Below, piece by piece: positions 24,181-35,877 of a DNA stretch of 64,000 bases. Location: the NCBI GenBank assembly GCA_021234155.1, contig JAJEKV010000052.1:8227358-8291357 (forward strand), in the 5' to 3' direction. Both the position numbers and the translations under genes were made by a program. Position 1 is the first letter of the stretch. Every line of letters begins with the position of its first letter. Origin of the DNA: Isoetes taiwanensis (taxonomy: Eukaryota; Streptophyta; Lycopodiopsida; Isoetales; Isoetaceae). The notes beneath the pieces are model-generated. The model was not told the DNA's origin. It was given only the letters and a program-made list of their open reading frames with translations, and did no database searches.

Positions 24181-26227
24181 TATCCTTTCTTTCGTTTATC
24201 CTTCGTTTATCCTTCACACCAGTGGACGAATCCACTTGCCAATAAGATCATGCACTCCAATCGACAAAATTGCATGACATAAAAATTGTTTCTTCTTCTT
24301 CTTTTTCCCTTTTTCTTTTTTTCTTGCGACGTCAAAAGTTCCCCATGTATGGCAGCAGACTTCTGATATGTTTTCTAAGGATTTGACTTGGCTAATTTTT
24401 CTTATGTGAACTCAACACCTAACTGCCCTCTATACTCAATTAGAAACAAAAAAAGCACAATCGTGTTGGGGTGGCCTTCCATCCAAGGACTCACATAAAT
24501 GTTAGTCTTTTTGAGTTGTTGATGTGAATTATAATTGACTCAGCACTTCTTAATGGCGTATAATAATAAGCACCACATGAGGTTGGTACATAAGCAATCT
24601 GAATATGACAAAACTAATTGTGTATAGCTTGCTCGAGTATACACTATCTTTATCACTATCTTTATCAACTTTGGAACTAATCTTTGTAACTTTCGCGTGA
24701 TATTACTATCGTATAACATTTCCCTTGAGGTTGTAACCATAGATTGTTTGCCATGCCATGCTGACATAATGCATCATACATGGAAGTTTAACTTGAACTC
24801 TAAGCCTACCAAACACATGCAAGTTACACCAAACTAATTTGGAGTTGTACGTGGAAAATGATTTCAGGGAACTGAGATCCGTCACAAACCATAAGAGAAA
24901 CTTAAATCAAACATTAAATACTTGAAGGCAACAAATTACTTAAAACAACCATGGATACTTGAACACGTTAGTTAACGTGTTCATTAACACTTGTATTATT
25001 TGGGAGTGACTCAAACTATGCATAAGTCATACCACGTATAAATCATTCTAAAAAAAATATATTAAGCCCACCATACCTAGAAATAGTTTTAACCATAGTC
25101 CAAATCATAATGACGTTTTATATCTTGATTTTCCTTGATAATAGAATGTCGTCCTTCAAAAAAAAATCATAATGATGTTTTGTAAATAACAAGCAAGCAT
25201 TTATAGTTTTCCACATTCTTGTGGCAAAAATGACAAATAACATTTATATTTTGAGTTAAAGTTTAAATATCTATATCCTTTTAAAAACATTCTAAGGAAA
25301 AATAAAGGCAATTTTTTTGCAAAGATCAATCCTTGTTTTCTTTGATAAGGATCAACTCGAACACAACATGGGCATGCAAGAGCAAGTCCAATCTCTACTG
25401 TTCTCTTCGTGTGGCAAGAGTAATTCACATAAAAGTATAAGAATATTAAGACACATGTCGACTAGATGCGTAGTACTTTGATTCCCCATTCACAATGATT
25501 GTCAAAGCAATTCATGAATCCTTGAATCTTTATATGCCACATCCTCTAATAGGAGGCCAAGAAGTCTCTAGTAGCTCAACTACAATTTAGCTATTGGGCC
25601 CTATGATACTTGGGAGTACAATGTGTTAGTGAGACAATCCAAGTGCACTTGCCAAACAAGATCATGCACATCTATAATTAAAAGATTTCAAAAAGATTTT
25701 CTTGTTGTGATAGTCAGCAATTGACCATCACACATAACCAATTATAAATGAAGGTTGTAACATTGAAAGGGCACACCTTCACAACCTTTCAGCATTTAGA
25801 GCTTGGACTTTGGATCTATTGATTGCAGTATTGCATTAGGGTAGTAAAAAACAAAAAACAGTAAGATAGGACAAGCATAATTTCAACTAGCAGTAGGGCA
25901 GCTTTGGGGCTTCAAAAAGGCGAGAAAAAGGGAGGAAAGGGTGGAAGTTGGATAAGGGTAGGAGACAAAGATAGTGAAAGGGGGAGAGTTGAATAGGTGG
26001 TTAATAGATGGAAAGTCACCCAAGCTTTTGAGTCCTTGTCAATCTTCGAAATAGTTTTTGTGTGGGAGCCATTTACGTGGAAAATCTTGCAATGCCACGT
26101 GTTTGGCAAAGAGCACAACATGAAATTGTTGTCTTTGTAAAGTGTAATGCAGTGGTAGTGGCTTTTGAAAGTATAATGCATTAGAGTGGGTTTTTGTTTC
26201 TTTATTGTTGAATGTTTTATTTTAATA
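24181..26227. other. Intergenic, no gene recognised
   Basis: AT-rich sequence with only short scattered frames. Nothing with a recognisable domain, splice-bounded exon or RNA structure. Confidence 0.5.
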
Positions 26228-26352
26228 TTGTATAGGGGAAGGGAAGCATGGGCTCCCTTTCCGCAAAGTGGTAGGGGCCCCGCTACTGGCAGAAGCCGGG
26301 AGAGGGACTGCCACTGTTGCGAAAAGGGAGCCCTTGCTTCCTCTTCCCCTAC
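26228..26352. repeat. Foldback (MITE-like) hairpin
   Basis: Arms TGTATAGGGGAAGGGAAGCA (from 26228) and the complement ending TGCTTCCTCTTCCCCTACA (to 26352) pair over about 37 bp, including GGGCTCCCTTTCCGCAA against TTGCGAAAAGGGAGCCC. The interior also folds (AGTGGTAGGGG against CCCCGCTACT, and AGTGG against CCACT). It is about 125 bp and GC-rich inside AT-rich flanks, which fits a small foldback element. Confidence 0.75.
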
Positions 26353-27339
26353 AAAATGGTAAGTGGGGAGCTACAAATCTACCTCCAATCAACCTCATAT
26401 TGAACGAAATTTAACTGCTCTTCACCAGTTCAGTGGAATCGACTGCCCTGACTTCCATTCTGGATTATTGGGTGATGTCATATAGCATCGCCAAAATGAT
26501 ATTTCGGGTCTAACAACGGCCCACTTTGCATTTTGTATAAACCATTCAATATTGTACATGGAATAATGGCATTACAAAATAGTGACTTTTGGTTAGAAGC
26601 TTTTGCACTATGAAGGGTCTTGTGCTAGCAATTAAAGTGGTAGGCCCGATAGGGGTCATCCAGGCCTTACAACATCTCACCAATGGCAAGATGGCTGACT
26701 TAAACGGCAAAACTACTCAAAAGGGCCACCAATAGTGCCCCTCCTAACTGCATTGTTCAATAGGGCGCTATCAGAAGGATTTTCCCCACACTATACCACT
26801 AGGAGGGTTGTCCCCATGCCACCAAGTTAAGGCTACAAAACAGTCTAGAGACTAATTTATGTTACGGTACAAAGGTATAGCACTCACTCGATCAGTTCAA
26901 TATTGTAATTAATTTGAAAATGTAGGGCATAACATTTTCAAACATATGTTATGTCAGTCATAGTCAGTGTCTGTATCTTTTCATACTATTTGATGAACTA
27001 ACTATTGTCATTGCACACCTAGAATTCTTCTCAGTTATGCACCATTTGGGAGTCTAATAAAGTTTCCTTTTATATCTTGCTAATTATTACATGATGTTGA
27101 TTTTGCAAAATCACGATAACAGCTAATCTTACAGCTACAGTGAGCCATGCAACCCAGGAAATCAGTTGCAAATCTCAGAGGTATTGGGTTCAACATATGC
27201 CTATTATGATGACAAAAGCAAAAACACCCTGGGAACTGAATGTTTTGCATCCTGAAAATATGCCTTTCTAATGATGTGGAATTGGGAACTTTGAAATTGA
27301 AAGAATTTCTTTATATAAGTGTTTTCTTTACTCCCTTAG
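26353..27339. other. Intergenic, no gene recognised
   Basis: No protein-coding or RNA feature is recognisable. Confidence 0.5.
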
Positions 27340-27480
27340 TTAGGAATAGAATAGAATAGTTTTTTTAACGTCCACGAAGACCAATAGGTCATGGGACCCA
27401 TACAATGGGCTAGTACAATCATTACTACTAGGATTAAAAAACCCCTGCCTCGAAAGGTTTTCAAGGGAAAAACCTTTGCA
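27340..27480 (-). mobile_element. LINE 3' end fragment with (AATAG)n tail
   Basis: After an AATAGAATAGAATAG tail, the plus strand reads TTTTTTAACGTCCACGAAGA then CCAATAGGTCATGGGACCC. This matches the minus-strand LINE termini at 3917-3950 and 38600-38640 in both order and spacing. The element continues rightwards for an unknown distance; its 5' limit is not defined. Confidence 0.65.
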
Positions 27481-28055
27481 GTAATGATGATACTAGACAA
27501 GCTTAGATAATGACTACTGAGGGCCTTGGAAATTATTGTAGGAGGGTTGTCACATGGCAGTTTCTCCTTAAATATGTTCTCCGCAGGTATCCAACATAGT
27601 TTCATGCTCTTTTCACAAGTTTGCATCAGTTTCCAGTTGGTTGCCATGGGCATGCATGTTCAATTTGCAAAGAATATTTCATGTTTGTATATTGCACTGT
27701 AATCTATAAGCTCCAATTCAAAATCAAAATGTGTCATCAGACTTGGATGTTTCTACTCTGTCAGAACCTTCCTTCTCTTAAAGAAATGTTTTTGCAAAGA
27801 TGCTATAATGTCTTCTGATAATTAGATTTCCAGTCAATTGCAGTTTTGAGCGCAACAGTTGGGCAACAGTTAGGCAATAGAATAGAGCAACTGCCCTAAT
27901 CCATTGACACAATTTATGATGTTTATTTTACATTCCGACCTATCCTTTGGTATTTACATTTTCTACAAAAACAAGAAGTCTAAGTAGTTCATATTTACGC
28001 GAACTACTATCATTTCTATAAGCGAAACATTATACATTAGACATATTACTTGCTC
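27481..28055. other. Intergenic, left flank of the nested transposon stack
   Basis: No gene recognised. It may include more of the truncated minus-strand LINE beginning at 27340. Confidence 0.45.
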
Positions 28056-28072
28056 AAAACATTACATTTGCT
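28056..28072. repeat. Left target-site duplication of the truncated LINE
   Basis: AAAACATTACATTTGCT occurs here and again at 60566-60582, directly after an A-rich tail. The two copies bracket the whole nested stack, so they mark the insertion site of its oldest member. Confidence 0.85.
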
Positions 28073-28197
28073 TCCACCATCCACGAAGTTCAGCTCCCAC
28101 CTTCTAGTTGGAGATGTACGTGGACTTGGGCTTGGGATAAACTACTTCATCCTAAGGTGGCTGTGCTTTGGTGGCAGATTCTTCACAGATGCCCTCC
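28073..28197 (+). mobile_element. 5'-truncated LINE, left half (zf-RVT domain start)
   Basis: Plus-strand frame SWRCTWTWAWDKLLHPKVAV then LWWQILHRCP is the start of a zf-RVT domain, the zinc-binding tail of plant LINE ORF2. The frame continues exactly at 60022 on the far side of the chromovirus. The last five bases, CCTCC (28193-28197), are the chromovirus target duplication. Confidence 0.85.
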
Positions 28198-29518
28198 TGT
28201 GACGGGCCTGGCCAGTTAACCTCTCGGTAACTGGAGATCCCATCGATCTCTATCGTTGGATCTACTTAACCTTAGGAACTCAAGAGTGGATACATGCATA
28301 CTTAGGTAAAGAATTTAATCTTTATACATGCTCTAATATAAGGTCCCAAATAAAATTATTCTTGCCATTACTCAGCAAAACTTCACACAACTCCCAAAGC
28401 TTTAAAATAATATCACTTCAATCCCATATATAATAAGAATAATAGTCAAGTTAATTGAACAACAATCCACACGCATCTACCCTCGCTTTTCCGAAGCTTG
28501 GCTACTCTCGGGAGCGTCTTGCGCCTCTGCTTACACCATTAACCACGGGGTTAGTCACACGGACTAAGTGGGGATCGGGGATCTAGGTCACATCTAACAT
28601 TAATAATCACAAAGCATTAACTTAGAACAATAACATAGTCTTACCATAACCTCGCCCCTGCAATCCGAGTAATTAATCCAACAAGCATAACCACAATGCA
28701 TAATTTAACCAAACATAGCCATTGCAACTTGATTCCACATTGCAAAACCACATATACAATAGCCAAGCAACCAAAGCATCAACATTGCAACCAATATTCC
28801 TCTGGGTCTGAGCAAGGTCAACTCGGCTGATCAGGCCAGTGACATAGAGGCGGGGTAACCACGTGTGTACACACCCATCCACGCTGCGTCCAGCATTGGA
28901 GGACCACTTAACTGTGCATGACGTTGTACCTCACGGTACCAACGCCCGATGTTCCAATAATAACATTTACATAGCACTGTGCAAAAAAACCGTGAGTCTA
29001 GACCATCGCACCTAGACTCCGGCCCCAGAGGTCTATATCAAAGAATTACACCATAGATAAACTCTTACAATTCACTAACATCATAACACATGCCTTAACA
29101 AGCTCAACGTCAATTAAATTCCATAAGACACATTTACGTAGCAAGAAAGTTCAACCACAGCCTTAATAATGCAAATGCAACCATCACTTCTAACTTAAAA
29201 CTAAACGTCTACATATTTCAAAGATTCACTAACATCAAATATAATAATGGTTAAATCACTAACATTGACTATCGTTAGGCTTCCCTTTACCAATTACCTC
29301 TTTACACAACACATGTGCTTGGTGTTTAGCCACTCTATATATTAGCTAATTCCAAAGGATTTTTTTTAAAACTATAACTAGCTAGCTTACTAGGCTACTC
29401 ATGTCGTAATAACTTACCCATTAATATAAACCCTCCTTAAGGCCTCAATCTTTGATAATTTCGAGCCCAATTTTTGCTCCAATCCAACTTTAATAATTTA
29501 ACTTTAGCTTTATTTTTT
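28198..29518 (-). repeat. 3' LTR, left segment
   Basis: Near-identical to 57664 to about 58995 of the other LTR, apart from scattered substitutions and a 17-bp indel (present at about 58701-58717, absent here). The LTR stops abruptly at TTATTTTTT, where the 5.29-kb element was inserted. Confidence 0.95.
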
Positions 29519-29749
29519 TGGGTTGCCCCTAGGGGGGCAAACCCTTGTTTATGTGGGCTTTTGGCATATCCTAGGTATATGCTAGAATATCCCTAGGATA
29601 TGCTGGTGACTGCTAAAAACCTCCTACTTCCTGTAAACTGGCGGTGCGGTCACTGTAAGCTGTAAGCTGGCGGTGGCCCCTGTTGCTGGGCGAGGGCTGT
29701 GCAAACCGGGTAATCGGAAGAAAAGGAAGGATGCATCTCATTCCGAGAT

Positions 29750-30008
29750 GGCCTGGGGTTTCGGATTTCGCCAGTATTTTGGTCCAGAGTGTAAATTTGC
29801 CGCCTTCTAGCTCTGCGAAATAGGGATTCTTTCTCATAAGCGCTGCTAGCTTTGTGGATCTGGGTATGGCTTCTCCCTGCAAAGCTTCCTGGTTCCGTCT
29901 GTCCATTAATTTGGTCCCAAGCTCTGTTACGCCCAGCCCTTCTCCGCTTGCTTCCGACAATAATTCGTGCAGAAGTCTCAAAAATTCTCCTCTTTCTCCC
30001 CTTCTCAT
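29750..30008 (-). other. Possible domain-coding fragment (minus strand)
   Basis: Minus-strand frame FLRLLHELLSEASGEGLGV, then TELGTKLMDRR, then STKLAALMRKNPYFAELEGG. It has an amphipathic helix and strand pattern reminiscent of a small winged-helix domain such as OST-HTH/LOTUS. The resemblance is loose and I would not name it. It lies back to back with the plus-strand frame at 30036. Confidence 0.25.
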
Positions 30009-30035
30009 GCTAGTGCCAGGCCTGCATCCCCAAAC

Positions 30036-30359
30036 ATGGCATCTTCTAGAGCCATGAATAATCTTCTTGCTACACTGCAGCAGCTGGATCTGAAGGGTGG
30101 TTCTTCTCCTTTATGGCCTCAGCCAAACCAAATGCCCTATTCTTCTGGGCGCTCGCCTCTTCACAGGTCTTCAGATATTTCAAACAAGCTTGGATGGGAT
30201 GACAGAGTTGGTGAATTATGGGAGATGGATGTTGGGGAAGTTCAGAGGGTTGAATCTGGAAAACATACTGAAGTTTATGGTAGAGTAGGGAAGGAGAATC
30301 TGCCTGACTCTAATGATAGTCTTGATCTTGGATGGCTGAATGAGCTTGTGAAGGAGTAA
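30036..30359 (+). CDS. Captured exon-like ORF, unknown protein
   Basis: ATG (30036) opens MASSRAMNNLLATLQQLDLK, followed by a Pro/Ser-rich stretch and an acidic C-terminus SLDLGWLNELVKE before TAA. The ending, a D-x-x-W-x-x-x-L-V-K-E motif, recalls the C-terminal peptide of plant CCCH zinc-finger proteins, but no zinc fingers are present, so the match is only suggestive. It lies inside the 5.29-kb insertion and is probably a transposon-captured gene piece. Confidence 0.35.
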   Translation: MASSRAMNNLLATLQQLDLKGGSSPLWPQPNQMPYSSGRSPLHRSSDISNKLGWDDRVGELWEMDVGEVQRVESGKHTEVYGRVGKENLPDSNDSLDLGWLNELVKE

Positions 30360-30774
30360 TCTTAGTTCACAGGGATTGGGATGGGGGTTGGATTTCTTTT
30401 ATGCTTATTTGATGGGGATTTGTTCCTTTTTATTTCCTAGAAGATGCATTATATATTTGAAGCTTTGTTTCAGGGGATCTGCTATACATGAACCAAGACT
30501 TGTTCATGTTAATGAAACAGGCTTGCTGCTGAGAGCTTGTTACATAATTTTTTGCCCCTTTTTGTTTCTGCCGGCACCGTAAAGAATCGGGGGCTTGCTG
30601 AAGAACATGGAAAGGTTGCTGTTTTGCTGCATTCTTTGCTTGATTTTATCTTGCCTTTTCTTCTTAGCTGCTGCAGAAGATGATGCTTTTATTTCTTTTC
30701 CTAGCGCGCATCTATCAAATGTTAATAGCATATTGTGACAGCTCATTTTCTTTTTGCTGGTGTGCTTCAATTGC

Positions 30775-31142
30775 ATAAGTATGAAGCAGCCATAGCCATT
30801 GAAAAGATACCATGGTGGAAGTGTAGAGAATTGGATGTTGGAGAATGGAATCGTGAAGTTGGGATAAGTGAGTATGAAGCCATCTTCGGTTAAAAAAGAC
30901 CATTTACTGATTGTTCACTAGCAGTGACTGACATTTTTTGAGATATCTGAGGCATTCTCAAGATATGCAGATCATTATTTTAGGGAGGATAATTTTTATT
31001 GATGAAGAGGCATAATTGCCTATCTGTTGAAGGTTGATATTTTTTTGTGCCAGATGTTGCCTGGAAGGGGGACAAATATACTTGTGCAATCTACGCTGGA
31101 AAAGATGATGCTGATTTTGACATTCCAGACCTTGGTTGCTAA
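30775..31142 (+). other. Further exon-like pieces inside the insertion
   Basis: KYEAAIAIEKIPWWKCREL then DVGEWNREVGISEYEAIFG ends at 30893. DVAWKGDKYTCAIYAG then KDDADFDIPDLGC lies at about 31053-31140. Both read like real protein on the plus strand, in the same direction as the ORF at 30036, and each ends at a stop. I do not recognise the source gene. Confidence 0.35.
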
Positions 31143-31611
31143 GAATACTGGTGCATTATCGAGATGCCAAGGCATTTGTGCTTACTATATGGGCTGTAGA
31201 TAGAAGACTAATAACTTTTTCTCATCAGTCTTGTTATATACCATTCTATAACAAAAATACTTGCAGCAATGGCTGCTGTTATCTTTAGAACTAATGTTCA
31301 GCAGAGACTTCAACCTCATATTAACATAGAGGGTCTCAAAAAAACAGTTTCATAATTATTTTAGAGCAGTCTTCCTAAGAACTATCTTGTTTATTCATGT
31401 TATGATTAATTAACATGGAGTTCATTACGGCTGTGCTTCATTATCGTGCAAACATGTTTAATTTATATTATAGCTCAGGGAATTATGGCTACAAGATTCC
31501 TGGTAATATTATTTTGCTCTAATCTAACCTCTAAACCTTGACTTTAAACTGGTGCATATTCCTCCCACTACTGGTGTTGCGGTTCGAGATGTGATGTTTC
31601 CTGATTATGAA

Positions 31612-31833
31612 TGTTGCTTTATTGTTTTATGATTAACCATCTTATACTCAACTGTTTGTTGCCAATTTAAAAGCTAATCTTATCTTCTTGGAATGAAGGG
31701 CGTTGAATTTGTTAACAAGTACTGTTGCTTTATTGTTTTATGATTAACCATCTTATACTCAACTGTTTGTTGCCAATTTAAAAGCTAATCTTATCTTCTT
31801 GGAATGAAGGGCGTTGAATTTGTTAACAAGTAC
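31612..31833. repeat. Perfect 111-bp tandem duplication
   Basis: The segment 31612-31722 (starting TGTTGCTTTATTG, ending GTTAACAAGTAC) is followed immediately by a copy at 31723-31833 with no differences seen. Perfect identity indicates a recent duplication, or an assembly artefact. Confidence 0.9.
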
Positions 31834-33173
31834 GTGGTCCTTAATTTAACTTTGTAGCAGTAAACAATGGGTAGAAAACATGTGATCAAGGTAAATAAAT
31901 TAGAGGATAAACACCATAAATCAATGGTGTGCATAGCACAATGTTAGCAATTGGCTCACACAAAGGGTTAGTTGAGCATGTTGAGCATTACTAGTCATTA
32001 TCATGCACAGAAGTCTCAAAACTTTCAAGGAGAACTTTCAAGGCAAATGCCTTCGCTTTTCCGCTTCTTTATCTAGTATTGGATATGTTTTATGTGAAGG
32101 ACTATGTAAAATAAAATATTCAATAAGGCAGTTCTTTTTTGTTCAATTCAATGGTTCTTTCACATTTGTACCTTGCCAAAGCAAAAGACGAGAAGTCTTT
32201 ACTGTCATGTGCGACTGCATCTTCTTAATACTTATACCGAAGACAAAAACAGAGAATTGGAGGTGGGAACTATGCACAAGCGTAGAACTAAGTATCCTGA
32301 AAGAAGACGCCTGAACTTAGAGTTTGGACCACATGAATTTGTAAAGTAATCTAGATGATTGCATGTTAACACAGTTCTTTACAGACTATGGTGACTTGGG
32401 GTTGAAATTTTCATGTGGAATAGGAGAGGCCGGACAGTAGGTGAATAAAAGCCAACACATATGCTAGAGATAATAAAAAACTTTTCGTTTCTAGGCAAGA
32501 TTTGCGTCCCATGAAGAAACGATTTGCCTAGATGTGGATGACACGAAGGTATTCAAATCGAGGGCACATCGTGACTTCTACAATATGATATTTTACATCT
32601 CAATTCACCCTAGAAAGAGCAAAAGAATCAGAGATTTTAAATCATTTACTTAACGACCTTTGGTATGCTCGTAACTTCAGTTCTTTCTCGCAATTTGAAT
32701 ATATGGATGCACTAGTTCTCGAAGTAAGAGCCTTCAGCGCTCACATGTCATGATGATCCAACTTCCATGGGATAAGGAGATATAAAAAATCAAAATATAG
32801 ATACAAAATGGGAAAAAGAAAATAGAATACGCTCTGCACTACAGATAGCTGATAAAGCTCAATAAAATGTAAAAATAAAGTATTAAAATGACATAACAAA
32901 TTCTATTATGCTTGCATGGTCAAATTTGCTAAATTGACACCTCAGCAGTATTCATCTTTAAGATAAAATTTCTGAACATCATCAAAACACTCTTATAAAT
33001 GGGAGCATGTTATGTTAGGATAGGAGGCCATATGGCATTATCGAGCAATCCCATGATCCTATCCAAGAATTGGTTTTTCAATTCTACACATGGAACATCC
33101 AGAAACTACTGCACTTCTGATTCATCTTCAAGAATACACCCATGACTTTTGTTGTAGGGTTGGATTATCTGCT

Positions 33174-33261
33174 CAACTATGATCTTGTGGAAAAAAAAAG
33201 AGAAATGTTTGCGGCGGTCAACTATGATCTTGTTGAAAAAAAGAGAAATGTTCGCGGCGGC
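33174..33261. repeat. 45-bp tandem duplication
   Basis: CAACTATGATCTTGTGGAAA... ending GCGGCGG occurs at 33174-33218 and again, with a few changes and a two-base shorter A-run, at 33219-33261. Confidence 0.85.
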
Positions 33262-33559
33262 CTTGGCCACCGCGATAAATTTCTTGTTTTTAATAATTGG
33301 TTTATTCCAATAGCATGCCACTGTTGCCGCCAAGGATTTGAACTTAGTTTGTGTGACTTTATTGGGTTGAATAATGTGCATGCAGCCATATTCCCCCACA
33401 CATGATCCAAATCGTAAATGTTACGTAGCATTTGATAGGTGAGGTGAGTAACTGGGTGCTTGACACTATGGGCATTGAGAGTGGCTATTTTGTCCCCAGG
33501 CAATTTGGTCACATTTTCATCGAGCCCAATTTTAGGATCTTCAAATGGTTCTATAAGAA

Positions 33560-34020
33560 GTTCAAAATTCTAGATGCATCCAGAGCACCAAGGACCCTGC
33601 ACTGTTCAAAAGACAAGGAGCATTCCCCATCCTGGGCCGTTCAAGTGATCGTTGCATTCCATGAAATAATATGTCTTTCACGCATGATATGAAGAACCTT
33701 AAGTGCGTCTTCTAAATTGCACCTATATTGGCACACGCTCCCAGGACATGCCACCTTCGATCATTTCTAAAACACTCTAAAACAAGAAGATATTGCCTAG
33801 AATTAGCATATGTCAAAGGCATTACATGCCTGCTCTAAGTTCTAGCACTTGACATACATGTCAAGCAACGTGCTTCTAATGACAACATCAGATTCGAAGT
33901 CTCTTCTGATAATTTCACTATGTATCCTTGCTTTAGTGAACATGGAGAAATTTTATATGTATTTGTAGTAACATTCATTTTCTTGTACCATTTTTTGGCC
34001 AAGAGCTTCAATCATGTTAT
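33560..34020 (-). pseudogene. PPR (pentatricopeptide repeat, PLS-type) gene fragment
   Basis: Minus-strand frames read ARIHSEIIRRDFESDVVIRS, then TLLDMYVKC, stop, NLEQACNAFD, and further on CNLEDALKVLHIMRERHIIS then WNATIT. These are the consensus P/L/S repeat phrases of plant organellar RNA-processing PPR proteins (G+.IH..I...G...DVVV...L.DMY.KCG.L..A..VF..M..RDV.SWN). Several in-frame stops and a frameshift show decay. It sits inside the 5.29-kb insertion in the LTR and is therefore probably a captured or carried host fragment. The C-terminal motifs of the family were not seen. Confidence 0.75.
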
Positions 34021-34805
34021 TCCATTTGAAACGGTAAAAGTCACGAATAAGTTGTATTAATCATAAGTTGAAAGCTCATGTTATATTGAGATTGTTCCCC
34101 TAAGGATACTAGTCCTGCAAACTGTATTTTTGTCTGGTTTATTTTCCTACTAATGCAAGAGAGAAGGCACTAGAGGCTTCTTCTAAAACCATCTTTAACT
34201 TCTACATTATGTTGTTAAGGTGTGTGCTAACTTATCCTTGCTGCAGGCCAAATGTATCATTAAAGAGCTTCTAGATGAGGTCTATAATAATGTCAGAATG
34301 CATGCTCAGTCTCTTCTGTCACATCTTCAGAATGCATGCTCAGGTTATTCTGTCGCATCTTCTCCCTCTTGCTAGTAACTTTTACTTCTCCTTCCTAATT
34401 TCATAAATTTTAGCTATCTATACCTTCAAAAGTCTAAAATTATTAGCATTTACGTATTCTATCAAAAGTCTGAATTTATTAGCGTTTACATATTCCTGTT
34501 GCAAAGCTTCTTGTTGCCACAAATATTTTTGAGCAAAGCTTCTGTTGTCGCATATGTTTTTTAGCAGAGCTTCAATTTGCAAAGCATATTAAATCGGATT
34601 TTTGTGCCGAAACTTGCAAAACTTTTAATTTTTGATCTGGACTAATGTGTTACAAGGAGGTAACATCTGTATTTAACATTAGTTTTGTTGAGATCATCGA
34701 AGTTAAACAATCATGAACTTATTCTTAGTTCGGAGCACTACGCATCAAAGACTATGTGCACATTCCCTTAAGGGTACCGAAGGGCAACCCTTCGTGCGCA
34801 GCACC
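34021..34805. other. Right end of the 5.29-kb insertion, no gene
   Basis: AT-rich sequence with short local repeats (TTCTTGTTGCCACAAATATT- and GTCTGAATTTATTAGCGTTTA-like phrases near 34420-34560) and the terminal hairpin CGAAGGGCAACCCTTCG at 34778-34794. Repeat-rich ends are compatible with a DNA transposon. Confidence 0.5.
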
Positions 34806-35847
34806 TTATTTTTTAAGCTTAACAAACTAACAAACTAACTAATTGCTAACATTTAACCTTATTTCTAACCTAACGTGCGTTTACAGGAAACGCACTCTCG
34901 GACCTGCAGCGGCCGGATCTGGCCTCCAGGCCCTCAAATCATCACGGGAAGCCCATAAAACATCCCGATTTTGCCTTCTCAAGGTCTCTTGGATCATTTC
35001 GGCCTACCTGCGGCGCGATTCAGGAGGTTTCAGATCGATTTCTGGCCACCAAGATCAGGTTACTCACAGCCAAATTCTACTCCAATCTTCTGAATTTTGC
35101 ATTCTTTCCACATTTCGGCCTTCTTAAGGCACAAATCGCCCATTTCGTATGCGATTCCCATGCTTTTCAGATATTTCCATTCAACCGATCATCATACCGA
35201 CTGCCGTGATGCAAGAAAAATTCCAATTGTCTTTGCTAGTTCTATCTTCATCTCTTTATTTTAACTCATTCTTGGACATCCTAACCATTCTAACCCATCC
35301 CGGCTTTCTCTATCACGGATTACGTACCACACCTCTTACTATTATCATGATGGAAATTTCAGTAAACATATTCAAGTTATTACCGATACCATGCAAACCC
35401 AATTATCTCAATATTAAAGAATCACTATCCATGCCGTGCGTTCATATTAACAACCATGCTTATACAATCCAATTCTATTCTCAGGCTAGATACATAACCA
35501 CCAAATTTAAGCAAGCACATAAATGCTACACTAGAAAAAAAACCCCAGGTGTAAGTCTTGATCCCCACCTGGAATCCCGCTTGCACCCTCTCCCTCTGCA
35601 CTCCAACACGCTCCCAAAGTATTGCTCACACCCCAGCTTCTTCAAACAATTGACCGCAATCTATCGCCTTCCAAATGCTTCACTGCATTTGTACTTGTAT
35701 TTATTATTAATCACCAGTATACTTATCCGTATAATCTCTACATATACGATATACATACTCTGCATGCATAATATTTTACTTATTATTCCTTTGCATCCTT
35801 TAATAAAATAATTCCACAATATACCTCAAAATCCTAGGTCCGTTGCA
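34806..35847 (-). repeat. 3' LTR, right segment
   Basis: Resumes the LTR after the insertion and matches about 58985-60021. It ends CCGTTGCA next to the polypurine tract. Differences from the other LTR are mainly small clustered indels. Confidence 0.95.
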
Positions 35848-35863
35848 GTCTCTCCTCCAAAAA
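35848..35863 (-). promoter_or_regulatory. Polypurine tract of the chromovirus
   Basis: On the minus strand TTTTTGGAGGAGAGAC directly precedes the 3' LTR, the expected site for plus-strand priming during reverse transcription. Confidence 0.8.
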
Positions 35864-35877
35864 TTCAACCCATGTCC

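Larger units (their letters stand above)
29519..34805. mobile_element. 5.29-kb insertion in the 3' LTR, gene-fragment-bearing, class uncertain
   Basis: The LTR is interrupted exactly between two copies of TTATTTTTT (29510-29518 and 34806-34814), a 9-bp duplication. The insert begins TGGGTTGCCCCTAGGGGGGC and ends with the hairpin CGAAGGG CAA CCCTTCG (34778-34794) then TGCGCAGCACC. GGGTTGCCC and its complement GGGCAACCC occur near opposite ends, but there is no long perfect terminal repeat. A 9-bp duplication suggests a Mutator-like element, possibly a Pack-MULE since host gene pieces lie inside. A Helitron is less likely because TC...CTRR ends and AT insertion are absent. No transposase was recognised. 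A related left end lies at 8801. Confidence 0.75.

Noticed and set aside
29519-34805. Helitron origin of the LTR insertion
   Set aside because: A 3'-terminal hairpin is present, but there is no 5' TC, no 3' CTRR and a 9-bp target duplication is seen, whereas Helitrons make none.
35149-35811. Plus-strand 220-codon frame in the LTR
   Set aside because: It is not conserved in the other LTR, where small indels break it, and shows no domain.
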